DNA from: Dictyobacter formicarum
Lineage (GTDB): Bacteria > Chloroflexota > Ktedonobacteria > Ktedonobacterales > Ktedonobacteraceae
Assembly (NCBI RefSeq): GCF_016587435.1
Contig: NZ_BNJJ01000001.1
Coordinates: 124,001-188,000 of the forward strand
DNA: 64,000 bases
Reading direction: 5' to 3'
Part shown: positions 8,975 through 18,128 of the stretch, one piece after another
Layout: every line of letters starts with the position of its first letter
Numbering within the stretch: position 1 is the stretch's first letter
Translations under genes and position numbers: made by a program
Notes under the pieces: model-generated
Seen by the model: the letters and a program-made list of their open reading frames with translations, nothing else
Told to the model about the DNA's origin: nothing
The model's database searches: none

Positions 8975-10006
8975 ATGCGTATACTCGTCACTGGAGGCGC
9001 CGGATTTATTGGTAGTAACTTTGTCAGACATATGTTGGCGACTTACCCGACAGATGAAATTGTCGTATTAGATAAATTAACGTATGCAGGCAACATAACC
9101 AATCTTCCACCACTTTCTACAACTCCCCGTCTATCATTTGTACAGGGCGATATCTGTGATGAAAGAACTGTGGTGCAGGTATTGGAGGACTGTGACGCTA
9201 TAGTGCACTTTGCCGCTGAAACCCATGTCGATCGTTCGCTTTTGCAGGCCCAGGACTTTATGCGCACAAATGTTCAGGGCACTTACGTGCTCCTGGAGGC
9301 TGCACGCCAGCAACACATACAGCGTTTCCTGCATATCTCAACCGACGAGGTCTATGGTAATGCCTGCTCACCAGAAGGCGTCAGCCGACCATCGCTGGAG
9401 ACCGATACGTTGCTACCATTGTCGCCGTACGCCGCCAGCAAAGTAGGGGCAGACACGCTAGCCTTTTCATATTGGGCCAGTTACAGGCTCCCCGTCACCA
9501 TTACTCGCTGTAGCAACAACTATGGACCCTATCAGTATCCCGAAAAACAATTGCCACTCTTTATCCTGAACGCGCTTGAGGATCGGCCTCTCCCTATTTA
9601 TGGTGATGGGCAACATTCGCGTGATTGGATTCATGTGGATGATCATGTGGAGGTGCTGGCTTTGATCCTGCATCAACCTGCCGCACATGTGGTTGGTGAG
9701 ATTTTCAATATTGGTGCTCATGAAGAACGCACGACGCTACAAAATGCCCGCACAATATTGAAGATACTGGAAAAGCCGGGCGAGTTACTAAGCTTTGTCC
9801 AGGATCGTCCGGGAAACGTGCAGCGTCATGCGGTCGATACCAGTAAGATCAGACAGCAGTTGGGCTGGCAGGCCCGTATCTCTTTCGCTGCAGGCATGCG
9901 CCAAACCATCGATTGGTATCGAGATAATCCAGCCTGGATCGAAACCATCAAAGAGAAGCACAACGAATTTCTGATGGCAGCTCTGCAGCGCGGCATGCCG
10001 CGCTAG
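8975..10006 (+). CDS. rfbB: dTDP-glucose 4,6-dehydratase
   Basis: This enzyme converts dTDP-D-glucose to dTDP-4-keto-6-deoxy-D-glucose, the entry to dTDP-L-rhamnose and other deoxysugars. The 343-residue extended SDR shows the NAD-binding GGAGFIGSNF, the family signature STDEVYGNA with the active-site Thr-Asp-Glu triad, and the YxxxK catalytic pair in SPYAASKVGAD. The frame is open from a TTG-like start at 8960, but AGGAG at 8964-8968 lies 6 bp before the ATG at 8975, fixing the start. The partner genes rfbA, rfbC and rfbD are absent from the window. It converges with hddA, only 17 bp apart. Confidence 0.93.
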   Translation: MRILVTGGAGFIGSNFVRHMLATYPTDEIVVLDKLTYAGNITNLPPLSTTPRLSFVQGDICDERTVVQVLEDCDAIVHFAAETHVDRSLLQAQDFMRTNVQGTYVLLEAARQQHIQRFLHISTDEVYGNACSPEGVSRPSLETDTLLPLSPYAASKVGADTLAFSYWASYRLPVTITRCSNNYGPYQYPEKQLPLFILNALEDRPLPIYGDGQHSRDWIHVDDHVEVLALILHQPAAHVVGEIFNIGAHEERTTLQNARTILKILEKPGELLSFVQDRPGNVQRHAVDTSKIRQQLGWQARISFAAGMRQTIDWYRDNPAWIETIKEKHNEFLMAALQRGMPR

Positions 10007-10023
10007 CCAGCACCAGGCTCAGA

Positions 10024-11073
10024 TTATTGCTCGTGCGCATAAGCAGGGATCTGGAACTTCCAACCATCGGCGATATTGAGAAGGACCGTTGCTCCCTGAC
10101 AGTCAAAGTGAAAATTCATCCTCTTCAGACCACGCTCTTCTAAAATGCGGGTTACGGCGTTTTGCGCCGCTTCGCGGCAGTAGAGCAAGAGAAAGCCACC
10201 ACCGCCGGCACCGGTAATTTTGCCACCCTGGGCACCATACTGACGCGCCAGCGAATAGCATTCATCGATAAAAGCCGAAGACAGATTGGGAGCCAGGCGC
10301 CGCTTCTCTTGCCAGGAATAATCAAGGATCTGCGCGAAACCATCCAGGTCTCCGTCCCTCAAACAGCGCTCTACCTCGCCCACGCTCTGCTTGATATTAT
10401 GCAAGGCCTGCAACACCTTTTCATCCTGCTCTTGGGTAGATTTACGCTGGTGCTTCAGAATAGAGGTAGACTCACGCGAACTGCCCGTAAAAAAAAGCAT
10501 TAGATGCTGCTCCAGGAGGCTTTGTGTCTGTGGCGCTATGTGCATAGGCTCAACAGTTACACCCGCACTGGTAAAAGTAATTTTATTCAATCCACCAAAG
10601 GCCGAGGCATATTGATCTTGCTTACCAATGGGCATGCCCATTTTATCGATTTCAATCGCAGATGCCGTCTCAGCTATCTGTTGCTTGGTCATTGGTTGGT
10701 CGATCAACGTGGACAATGCCCGCACCAGCGCCACCGCCGCTGCACTTGATGAACCCAATCCTGTACCCGGTGGCACCTCGCTGGCAATAAACAGATTGAG
10801 GCCGCTACGAATACCAAAGTGATGCAACACCGCCCTGGGTAAGGCCAGATCTCCGTCCCATACCAGATCAGTATAGAGCGTATGCCGAAAGAGCGAACGG
10901 TAATCGGCTGAAATCAATTGGAGCTCTTCCTGCTCCTCAGGCGTCAAGATAGCATAAAAGTATTTATTGATGGCAGTATTGATAACCACACCACCATATT
11001 TTGCATAATAAGCCTCAAGATCAGTTCCACCACCCCCCAGGCTGATACGCATCGGTGCTCTGACAATTAACAT
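10024..11073 (-). CDS. hddA: D-glycero-alpha-D-manno-heptose 7-phosphate kinase (GHMP family)
   Basis: This kinase phosphorylates C1 of D-glycero-D-manno-heptose 7-phosphate in the GDP-heptose pathway. The 349 residues start with MRISLGGGGTDLEAYY, typical of HddA and related GHMP kinases. They carry the ATP loop PPGTGLGSSSAAAVALVRAL and the C-terminal motif KITGAGGGGFLLLYC. The ATG overlaps the end of gmhB by 7 bp, and gmhA is next upstream, so three steps of heptose activation are contiguous. It is the last gene of the eight-gene leftward operon. L-fucose kinase-like GHMP proteins look similar, but the neighbours favour HddA. Confidence 0.9.
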   Translation of the reverse strand: MLIVRAPMRISLGGGGTDLEAYYAKYGGVVINTAINKYFYAILTPEEQEELQLISADYRSLFRHTLYTDLVWDGDLALPRAVLHHFGIRSGLNLFIASEVPPGTGLGSSSAAAVALVRALSTLIDQPMTKQQIAETASAIEIDKMGMPIGKQDQYASAFGGLNKITFTSAGVTVEPMHIAPQTQSLLEQHLMLFFTGSSRESTSILKHQRKSTQEQDEKVLQALHNIKQSVGEVERCLRDGDLDGFAQILDYSWQEKRRLAPNLSSAFIDECYSLARQYGAQGGKITGAGGGGFLLLYCREAAQNAVTRILEERGLKRMNFHFDCQGATVLLNIADGWKFQIPAYAHEQ

Positions 11074-11630
11074 ACATCCCCTTTCGCTTTCCCATTCCCG
11101 ATGACACTCACAGCCATAGGGAGATCTTTGACTACCAGAAAAGGCTCGTTGATAATGCTGGCAGCCTGGCGCAACTGTTCTTTTCCACGTCCGGTCAGCA
11201 CCAGCATAGGTGTGACGCCCGCTGCCAGGGCGGCCTGAATATCGGTCAGGCCGTCTCCCACAAAGACTGCCCCGGTTAAATCTAATTGCAATTCTTGAGC
11301 AGCCCGCAATAGTAATCCAGGACGCGGCTTACGACAATCACATCCCGCCTGTTTACCATGGGGACAATAGTAGATGCCGGCCACATGTCCACCGGCCTGC
11401 TCGATAACGTAGAGCATACGTCGATGAATGGATTCTATCAACTCGCCTGTCAAACAACCGGTCGCGATACCAGCTTGATTTGTGCAGATCACTACTTGAT
11501 GACCCGCTGATGAGAGCCGGGCAATCGCTTCACAGGCTCCTGGCAAAAACTGAAACTCCTGCCAGCTTTTGACATAATCCATTCTATTCTCATTGATTAC
11601 ACCATCTCGATCTAGAAAAATCACAGTCAT
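11067..11630 (-). CDS. gmhB: D-glycero-D-manno-heptose 1,7-bisphosphate 7-phosphatase (HAD family)
   Basis: This phosphatase removes the C7 phosphate of heptose 1,7-bisphosphate. The 187-residue HAD-IIIA protein has the nucleophile and acid residues D7 and D9 in FLDRDGVIN, the zinc-binding CPHGKQAGCDC loop diagnostic of GmhB, and the KPRPGLL and VGDGLTDI motifs. Its size is normal. It lies between gmhA (33-bp gap) and hddA (7-bp overlap). With hddA next door, the alpha-anomeric GDP-heptose branch is more likely than the ADP-beta-heptose branch. Confidence 0.93.
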   Translation of the reverse strand: MTVIFLDRDGVINENRMDYVKSWQEFQFLPGACEAIARLSSAGHQVVICTNQAGIATGCLTGELIESIHRRMLYVIEQAGGHVAGIYYCPHGKQAGCDCRKPRPGLLLRAAQELQLDLTGAVFVGDGLTDIQAALAAGVTPMLVLTGRGKEQLRQAASIINEPFLVVKDLPMAVSVIGNGKAKGDVC

Positions 11631-11663
11631 ATGATTTCGTTCTCCAGCGCCCTGCTGATAGGC

Positions 11664-12284
11664 TTAGCGAGAATAGAAGTGTGTACTGGAAGTTACCGGC
11701 AAGGATGTCGCTCTGCTTGAAGCGCCGGTCAGAATGAAAGAGCGCATATGGCGCGTCATCATATGCGTCAGGATCATGTGCGCATCTTCTTCTTGCTCAA
11801 TATTCTGACCTGGGGCCAGGACATAAGCGTCCACTATTTCCTTCAACTTGCCACCATTGGCTCCTAATAGCGCTACTGTTGTGGCACCAGCGTGACGGGC
11901 ATAGCGGATGGCATTAATGACGTTCTTAGAATTGCCGCTGGCACTGATGCCTAGTACCACATCACCATCCTCCAACAGACTAACCAGCTGCTCGGTAAAG
12001 ATATGTTCATAGGCAGTGTCGTTGCTCCAGGCCGTAATCAGCGGTACATGGTCAGTTAAAGAGATAGCTTTGAGCCTGGGAAGGCCCGGAAAAATGGTGT
12101 TTTTGGTGAGGTCAAGCGCGAAATGCGAGGCCGTGGCCGCGCTCCCGCCATTTCCCATAATAAAGATGCGCTTGTTGTGGTGATAAGCTTGCTCTAGAAT
12201 GATGAGTATGTGTTCTAGCTGTTCATGCGAGATGGCACGTAGCATACTGGAAACTTCTGTGAAGTAATTATGTATAATTGTCAC
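11664..12284 (-). CDS. gmhA: Sedoheptulose 7-phosphate isomerase (SIS domain)
   Basis: This isomerase converts sedoheptulose 7-phosphate to D-glycero-D-manno-heptose 7-phosphate, the first committed heptose step. The 206 residues contain the SIS-domain phosphosugar site GNGGSAATASHFALDL, the segment GISASGNSKNV and the HMILTHMM helix with conserved residues of GmhA. The start is a GTG at 12284. An internal ATG at 12245 would remove the first helix typical of the family, so the longer form is preferred although its ribosome site is weak. It is followed by gmhB and hddA in the same operon. Confidence 0.92.
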   Translation of the reverse strand: MTIIHNYFTEVSSMLRAISHEQLEHILIILEQAYHHNKRIFIMGNGGSAATASHFALDLTKNTIFPGLPRLKAISLTDHVPLITAWSNDTAYEHIFTEQLVSLLEDGDVVLGISASGNSKNVINAIRYARHAGATTVALLGANGGKLKEIVDAYVLAPGQNIEQEEDAHMILTHMMTRHMRSFILTGASSRATSLPVTSSTHFYSR

Positions 12285-12417
12285 GTTTATGTGTCTTTCT
12301 ATTCTTTACTGCTGTAAAACCTTTTTTACAGGCATACACATCTAGTAGCGACCAGGCAATCTTCTCCAATATCTATAGGAAGATCCACTTGATCTACCAA
12401 CGCCCATGTTTGCGCCG

Positions 12418-13377
12418 TTATACAATGGAACGCCAGTAGTCGAGCGTGCGCTTGAGTGCCTGGTTAAGATCAAGATCTGGTTGCCAGCTGGTATGACGTT
12501 GAAGCTGTGAAGTATCGGCAATAGTAACTGGTTGGTCGATGGGTCGCAGGAGATTGGAGTCCTCCTGGACGCGAATAGAGCGATCAGTATACTGCAGCAG
12601 CATGTTCAGGATATCCCCAATTGAGTAAGCCACACCCGAGCCAATGTTATAAGCTTCTCCTACCTGGCCATATTCGGCCACGGCCAGGTAGGCTTTTACA
12701 ACCGCTTCGACAGGCAGAAAATCCCGCCTGACCTGCAGGTTGCCCACAGCCAGCACTGGTTCGGCCTTGCCTGCTTCAATCAAGGCGATCTGACGCGCCA
12801 GGCTGGCAACGACAAAGGTGGGCAACTGGCGTGGTCCAAAGTGATTAAAAGGGCGGACGCGTAGAGTTGGTAAACGATACGCGGCAAAATACTGGTACGC
12901 GTAGAGATCCTGAGTCGCCTTAGCTACAGCATAAGGATTCGTTGGGCGAAATGGCTGACTTTCTTTGATTGGATTCGCCTCCGGCGGCACGGCACCATAC
13001 TGTTCACTCGAACCAACGACCACAATGCGCGCCATCAGTCCTGCCAGGCGTAAAGCTTCAAAGATATGGACGGCCCCTTCGGCATTCACTTGTAGCGTTC
13101 TGATGGGATCAGACCAGGAAGAGGCCACCGAAGATTGCGCGGCAAGGTGAAAAATCAGGTCTGGCCGTGTATGATCGATTACATATTGCATGCTTTTTAA
13201 TGATAAGATGTCTCCGATTACAGGTTGAATCTCGGCCAGTGCGGGCGCCTGCGCCAGGCTGTAGCGATACAGACCAAAAGTTGTGGCCGTTGGATAACTA
13301 CTCAAGCATGCCTGAGCGAGATAGCTTCCCACAAAACCAGAAATACCGGTAATCAGGATGCGGGCAGGCATTGTCAT
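12418..13377 (-). CDS. rmd: NAD-dependent epimerase/reductase, GDP-4-keto-6-deoxymannose reductase-like
   Basis: An extended SDR of 319 residues with the nucleotide motif ITGISGFVGSYLA, the catalytic serine region VVGSSEQYG and the YxxxK pair in NPYAVAKATQD. The tail RVQEDSNLLRPIDQP resembles Rmd, which reduces the GDP-mannose 4,6-dehydratase product to GDP-D-rhamnose. It is directly downstream of gmd (56-bp gap), which supports a two-step GDP-deoxysugar pathway. Because hddA, gmhA and gmhB share the operon, GDP-4-keto-6-deoxy-heptose is an alternative substrate. The exact product cannot be read from sequence. Confidence 0.75.
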   Translation of the reverse strand: MTMPARILITGISGFVGSYLAQACLSSYPTATTFGLYRYSLAQAPALAEIQPVIGDILSLKSMQYVIDHTRPDLIFHLAAQSSVASSWSDPIRTLQVNAEGAVHIFEALRLAGLMARIVVVGSSEQYGAVPPEANPIKESQPFRPTNPYAVAKATQDLYAYQYFAAYRLPTLRVRPFNHFGPRQLPTFVVASLARQIALIEAGKAEPVLAVGNLQVRRDFLPVEAVVKAYLAVAEYGQVGEAYNIGSGVAYSIGDILNMLLQYTDRSIRVQEDSNLLRPIDQPVTIADTSQLQRHTSWQPDLDLNQALKRTLDYWRSIV

Positions 13378-13433
13378 CGTTCAAATACTCTCTTTCTGTG
13401 GTTGAAAGAATGTCCGGGGTATCTTGAACAGAT

Positions 13434-14447
13434 TTAGCAGGGTTGCGTGGTGAACGCATAACTCACTTTTTTGATAGATTCCTCTGCCTGGGCCACCTGG
13501 CGAATATCGTGCTCTATCATGCTATGCACGATATCTTCAAAGGTTGCCGTCGGTACCCAACTAAACTTTTGCCGGGCTTTGCTGGCATCCCCCAGTAATT
13601 GATCCACTTCGGCAGGCCGCAATAATTGCGGTACAGTCTCAACATAGGGCGACCAGTCATCGATACCGATATAATCAAAAGCAGCATCGACAAAGTCCCG
13701 CACGCTATGCGCTACACCAGTCGAAATCACATAATCATCGGGCTTTTCTTGTTGCAGCATCAGCCACATCGCCTGCACGTAATCTCCGGCAAATCCCCAA
13801 TCGCGCCTGGCATCCAGGTTTCCCAGCGTCAATTTGTCCTGCAAACCCAGGTGAATCCGTGCCACAGCATGCGAGATCTTGCGCGTCACAAATTCTAAGC
13901 CACGGCGCGGCGACTCGTGGTTAAACAAAATACCTGAACAGGCAAACAGGTCATAGCTCTCGCGAAAATTGACCGTCATCCAATGGCCATAGAGCTTGGC
14001 CACACCATAAGGACTACGTGGATGAAACGGTGTTTGCTCATTCTGAGGGGTGGTCTGAACCTTGCCGAACATTTCAGAGGTTGAAGCTTGATAGAAGCGT
14101 ATTGGCCAATCCACAAAACGTATGGCCTCTAACATACGGGTAACGCTGAGGGCAGTATATTCTCCCGTTGCTACCGGTTGTGCAAAAGAGGTGCCCACAA
14201 AAGACATGGCCGCCAGATTGTAGACCTCATCGGCGCGAGAAAGGCGTAAAGCACGCAGTAACGATAGCTGGTCCAGCAAATCGGCATCGATAAACTCAAT
14301 CTCATCTAGCAAATGGTGGATACGCTCGCTATTAAAAGTACTGGCCCGGCGAACAACGCCGTAGACTCGGTAGCCTTTTTGTAATAAAAACTCAGCCAGA
14401 TAGCTGCCATCCTGGCCAGTAATGCCGGTGATTAATGCGTTGGGCAT
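13434..14447 (-). CDS. gmd: GDP-mannose 4,6-dehydratase family enzyme
   Basis: A 337-residue extended [20 protein letters not shown] is the Gmd-type cofactor motif, VVRRASTFN the substrate-side signature, STSEMFG holds the active-site Thr/Ser-Glu, and [13 protein letters not shown] gives the YxxxK pair. NHESPRRG is the tetramer-contact motif of Gmd. The canonical reaction is GDP-D-mannose to GDP-4-keto-6-deoxy-D-mannose. ATG with AAAGGAA just upstream fixes the start. Homologues in heptose operons act on GDP-heptose, so the heptose genes in this operon leave the real substrate open. Confidence 0.88.
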   Translation of the reverse strand: MPNALITGITGQDGSYLAEFLLQKGYRVYGVVRRASTFNSERIHHLLDEIEFIDADLLDQLSLLRALRLSRADEVYNLAAMSFVGTSFAQPVATGEYTALSVTRMLEAIRFVDWPIRFYQASTSEMFGKVQTTPQNEQTPFHPRSPYGVAKLYGHWMTVNFRESYDLFACSGILFNHESPRRGLEFVTRKISHAVARIHLGLQDKLTLGNLDARRDWGFAGDYVQAMWLMLQQEKPDDYVISTGVAHSVRDFVDAAFDYIGIDDWSPYVETVPQLLRPAEVDQLLGDASKARQKFSWVPTATFEDIVHSMIEHDIRQVAQAEESIKKVSYAFTTQPC

Positions 14448-14509
14448 AAAAATTCCTTTCAGTGCTGACCCTGATTCATATGCATTATTGCTTATTGCAA
14501 CTATTTTCT

Positions 14510-15208
14510 TCAGGACCCGGTATAAACTATCAAGACCTTACATGTTTTGAGCAGGATGCATAAATCAAGCCACAGCGAGCGCTGATCGATGTATTGCATG
14601 TCCAGGACGATCCTCTCATCGTAAGAGGCATGCTGTCGACCACACACCTGCCATAAGCCTGTAATGCCGGGCTTGACAGAGAGGCGCTTGTGCGCGTACA
14701 CCCCGTAACGCGACAATTCGCTCGGATGAATAATGCGTGGCCCAACCAGCGACATTTGCCCAAGCAGAACATTGACTAACTGGGGTAATTCATCCAGGCT
14801 AGACTTACGTAGAAAATGCCCGACAGCAGTCACCCTGGGATCATGGGCTAATTTCATGTTTTTCTGATAGAGTTCCAGCAAGTCCGGGTGCCGCTGCAAA
14901 TAGTCATCGGCATCACAAATCATGGTACGAAACTTAAGGGCAAAAAAATGCTTGCCGTCGCGGCCAACAATTTCACGATAATGAAGAACAGGTCCACCAT
15001 CATGCAGTTTGATGCGTAGCGCTATCACCAAAAAGAGCGGCGCCAGCAACAAAAGGCCCAGCAATGCACAGATACAGTCCATGCATTGTTTCGTTATAGC
15101 AAAAAACGGAGAAGGAACGAATATGATGTCAGCGCTGGCCCCTTCCAGATATATAGTTGATGGCGGAGCCTTCGCCTCAATGATACTTTGTTTGCCTGTC
15201 TGGTTCAT
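14510..15208 (-). CDS. Initiating sugar-phosphate transferase (WbaP/PglC-type)
   Basis: This membrane enzyme transfers a sugar 1-phosphate to undecaprenyl phosphate to start repeat-unit assembly. The 232 residues have one membrane-reentrant helix (about 37-58), then the catalytic domain with [31 protein letters not shown] and [13 protein letters not shown], all hallmarks of the family. It lacks the extra N-terminal helices of long WbaP/CpsE forms. The frame is open further upstream, but the ATG at 15208 follows GAGGAAACG closely, so this is the start. It separates the two GT4 genes from gmd in the operon, fitting a chain-initiation role. Confidence 0.9.
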   Translation of the reverse strand: MNQTGKQSIIEAKAPPSTIYLEGASADIIFVPSPFFAITKQCMDCICALLGLLLLAPLFLVIALRIKLHDGGPVLHYREIVGRDGKHFFALKFRTMICDADDYLQRHPDLLELYQKNMKLAHDPRVTAVGHFLRKSSLDELPQLVNVLLGQMSLVGPRIIHPSELSRYGVYAHKRLSVKPGITGLWQVCGRQHASYDERIVLDMQYIDQRSLWLDLCILLKTCKVLIVYTGS

Positions 15209-15273
15209 CGTTTCCTCGATTTCCGATAGCTTCCAGGAGCACACCATACATGAGTGTAATAACTCCTGTCAGG

Positions 15274-16488
15274 TCAGGAACTTTTATGTGAAAGCGTTCG
15301 AGGCTCAAGTGATTGAGCCTCTTCTTTGAGCTGTAGCATCTGTAACAGCGCATCCCTGGTGGCCAGCCCCCAGCAATTCCAGTTCAAGCGCTCTTCAAAT
15401 GCGGCACGGCTCTGCCGTATCATATGCAGGTACAGTTCTTCATCTTGATAAATACGTGCAATTGTCTTTGCATAGTCTTTGCCTCTAGCCGTGTAGGGCA
15501 GAGTAAAACCGTTTTCACCATTGCGCACTACTTCTGGTACCCCGCCAGTATGAGTCGTTACTACAGGTAAACCAAAGGCGTTTGCCTCGCATAGAGCGAC
15601 TCCAAAACATTCATTTCTGGTCGGCAGCAGTAAAAATGTTGAGCTCAAATATAGCGCCTCCAGACGTTTATACTGCTCAGGATCATTCTTGTCTAAAAAT
15701 GGGATAACTGTCAGCCGTGGATGTCGAATGCGACGAGGAGGAGTGCAACCGCAAACAGTCAATGAAGCCTCGATACCTGAGGCTTCCAGCGCACATAACG
15801 TCTCAAATGCAATATCTCCACCCTTGCGCTCCCAGTTGACTCCCACAAATAGTAGGTCGCAGCGGGCTCCTCTTTGGCGAGCTAATACGGCTTCCCTGGC
15901 CGGAGCATGCTCTAGATTGGCACCAAAGGGTATGACCCGCACCTTGCGCGGATCGGCTTCGTAATATTCAATCGCGGCTTTAGCCGCCCAGGATGTCGCG
16001 TAGAGCAATAAATTCGCGTTATGAATACCACGCGCCTGAATATCATTGACCTGGCGAGCAGAGCATTCGAGCAAGGCTGAAAAGTGTTGATGATAGCCTC
16101 GAAGCAGTGGAAAATTTGCATCTTCCACCAGGACAATCGGAAGAGTTGTCTTTAAAAATGCAATTTCCGTAGCTCCACTTAAGGCCACTACTACATCAAA
16201 TGGTTGCGCGGCCAGGCGCTCGGCGGCCACGCGCGCGTAGCGCATAGAAACCGCATGTGAGTGACGAAACAAAAATCTTTTACCAAGTAGAAAATGAGAG
16301 GCGACATGAGCTATCCGTCCAAAAAACATCTCATGGGCTGCATCCAACGGACCAATATAAGTCACATCGCCACAGTATTTTTGTAGAGCTTGCGCAATCG
16401 AATAAAATGTGCCGGACCAGGAACGGCGATCCTGGGCATCTAGCGCAGTTAATAGCGCAATCTTAAGTCGCTGCGTGTCATTGTCCAA
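15274..16488 (-). CDS. Glycosyltransferase family 4
   Basis: A 404-residue retaining GT-B glycosyltransferase, probably cytoplasmic or peripheral. The C-terminal nucleotide-sugar domain is clear: LLFVGVNWERKGGD, then PTRNECFGVALCEANAFGLPVV with the E-x7-E motif, and HTGGVPEVV. The N-terminal acceptor domain is divergent. It is the second gene of the leftward operon, 65 bp before the initiating transferase. Donor and acceptor sugars are unknown; a GDP-sugar donor from this operon is possible. Confidence 0.87.
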   Translation of the reverse strand: MDNDTQRLKIALLTALDAQDRRSWSGTFYSIAQALQKYCGDVTYIGPLDAAHEMFFGRIAHVASHFLLGKRFLFRHSHAVSMRYARVAAERLAAQPFDVVVALSGATEIAFLKTTLPIVLVEDANFPLLRGYHQHFSALLECSARQVNDIQARGIHNANLLLYATSWAAKAAIEYYEADPRKVRVIPFGANLEHAPAREAVLARQRGARCDLLFVGVNWERKGGDIAFETLCALEASGIEASLTVCGCTPPRRIRHPRLTVIPFLDKNDPEQYKRLEALYLSSTFLLLPTRNECFGVALCEANAFGLPVVTTHTGGVPEVVRNGENGFTLPYTARGKDYAKTIARIYQDEELYLHMIRQSRAAFEERLNWNCWGLATRDALLQMLQLKEEAQSLEPRTLSHKSS

Positions 16489-16559
16489 TGTTCAAAGCTC
16501 CTTGGTTACGTGTGGCATGTGGAGAGTAGATCTGCTCAATTTATTATCCTTCAGGGGCT

Positions 16560-17804
16560 TTACAAGATAGTACGTGTGGCAGCCGTCGTTTTCTGTGTCT
16601 CGCCGGTGATAGCGTTTCGATAGCTATCCAGCAGACGTTGCGTCATATCAAACCAGCGGTGCTGCTGCTCAACATACCGACGCCCGTGCTGGCTGATATT
16701 CTCACGCAGGGCCGCATCGCCCATCAGGCGCAACGCCATAGTGGCAAACTCTTGCGCGGAGGTCGCCACCAGCATATCCTGCCCCTCACAAGCCTTCAAA
16801 GCCTGTGCAGATTGTGTTGAAATGACGGCCGGTGTTCCCAGCGCCATAGTCTCCAGCACTTTATTCTGAATACCAACGCTATAAACCATCGGGCTTAACA
16901 TGATATGCGCACGCCTGATATAGGGGCGAATATCCTCCACATAACCGGTTACCTCTATGCGTTGATCCAGGCGCAAACGCTGAATAGATTGCGGAGGGCG
17001 GCTTCCGACAATCGTTAGCGTGGCAGCCGGCTCGACACGCCAGATCAACGGCATGATTTCCTGGTAGAGATAGTGAGCCGCCACTACGTTGGCGTGGTAA
17101 CTCATTTTCCCCGAAAAAACGATATTATAGGGTCGATAGCGCTGCTCGGTGGGCACAAAATAATCCAGATCCACACCACATGGGACAACGGCAATGTGCT
17201 CCAGATTAGCTCTCTCGGGCCCGTTCTTCCTCTGCGACAGTGCCAGCAGTCCCTGGCGATCGTTCTCTGAGGTCGTTATGATATGTGCGATCTTCTGCTG
17301 AATTTGACTCTCGTAACGCTTTGTGCGCTTATACTCCAAAAGCGCCACTGTGCGTAAGGCCAGACTGGGACCAGAGCGCGCCGTCTGCCGCCATAATTCA
17401 CTAATACAATCCACCGCATCCCATACCAACGGATAATCCTGGGCCAGCGCATCAACCGAGGCGATTCCGCGCAGATGCTCCACATGGATGACATCAAAAT
17501 GTTTGCGTGCACATAAGCGTTGCGCCTGGTGAAAAAAACACGCCGAGCGCGCATATGCCACCTGCAAAGGAAGCTGGCTGAAAACCGCCCGCCCGCTACG
17601 CAGTAACGCATAACTACGCGGCTCGGATACCACTACAACCTCATAACCTTGCTGCTGCAAAGCCAGGCTATCACTCCATTCCTGGGGATTAGAGATCTGG
17701 GTTAAGATCGTTACTTCATGCTCACGGCAGAGTTGCTGTATAAAACCGTAGGCACGAACACGAATTCGGGATGGGGGATAAGGAGTAATAAAAAGGATTT
17801 TCAT
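16560..17804 (-). CDS. Glycosyltransferase family 4
   Basis: A 414-residue GT-B enzyme and first gene of the leftward glycan operon. The N-terminus MKILFITPYPPSRIRVRAYG is the usual start for glycosyltransferases of the Stp1-like GT4 group. The C-terminal domain shows NIVFSGKMSYHANVVAA, GYVEDIRPYI and ETMALGTPAVI, the last containing the second Glu of the donor-site motif. The preceding non-coding 324 bp must carry the operon promoter. Substrates are unknown. Confidence 0.87.
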   Translation of the reverse strand: MKILFITPYPPSRIRVRAYGFIQQLCREHEVTILTQISNPQEWSDSLALQQQGYEVVVVSEPRSYALLRSGRAVFSQLPLQVAYARSACFFHQAQRLCARKHFDVIHVEHLRGIASVDALAQDYPLVWDAVDCISELWRQTARSGPSLALRTVALLEYKRTKRYESQIQQKIAHIITTSENDRQGLLALSQRKNGPERANLEHIAVVPCGVDLDYFVPTEQRYRPYNIVFSGKMSYHANVVAAHYLYQEIMPLIWRVEPAATLTIVGSRPPQSIQRLRLDQRIEVTGYVEDIRPYIRRAHIMLSPMVYSVGIQNKVLETMALGTPAVISTQSAQALKACEGQDMLVATSAQEFATMALRLMGDAALRENISQHGRRYVEQQHRWFDMTQRLLDSYRNAITGETQKTTAATRTIL

Positions 17805-18128
17805 GTGGTCGCACTCTTTCCCCTTCCAACAACATCAATCTAACGTTTACAGCATCACATTATAGTAAGGGGGTTGTAACTAATAAGTTGTTGATTTGTT
17901 GTATTACAGTTAATTATTGCATTTTGTGGTTGAATTTTGCAGAAGTCATTAATACATATAATATTATCGAAATAAAAAACGGCTATGGCAACGATTAGGA
18001 TTGATGGGTGACGAGTTACTATATTTTTGCGGAAACGTTGTATGCTTTGTTCGTGGATACTTTTTGTGAGTCTCTAAAAGCAATGCATGCTTACAAGGGA
18101 AAAATGGAGGTGGAAAGGTGGAAGTAGC
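17805..18128. promoter_or_regulatory. Divergent intergenic region between the two glycan operons
   Basis: This AT-rich 324-bp region separates the leftward operon (first gene ending at 17804) from the rightward Wzz-like gene. On the minus strand, TATAAT (plus-strand 17859-17864) lies 55 bp before the GT4 start and is a plausible -10 with a weak -35. No good promoter pair is visible for the rightward operon. The GGAGGTGG stretch near 18104-18112 and GGTGGAAG before the ATG at 18129 are ribosome-site-like. Confidence 0.4.

Noticed and set aside
12305..12335. Hairpin CTGTAAAA/TTTTACAG between the rmd-like gene and gmhA as a terminator
   Set aside because: It is short, AT-rich and inside an apparent operon. 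It may modulate but cannot be called a terminator.
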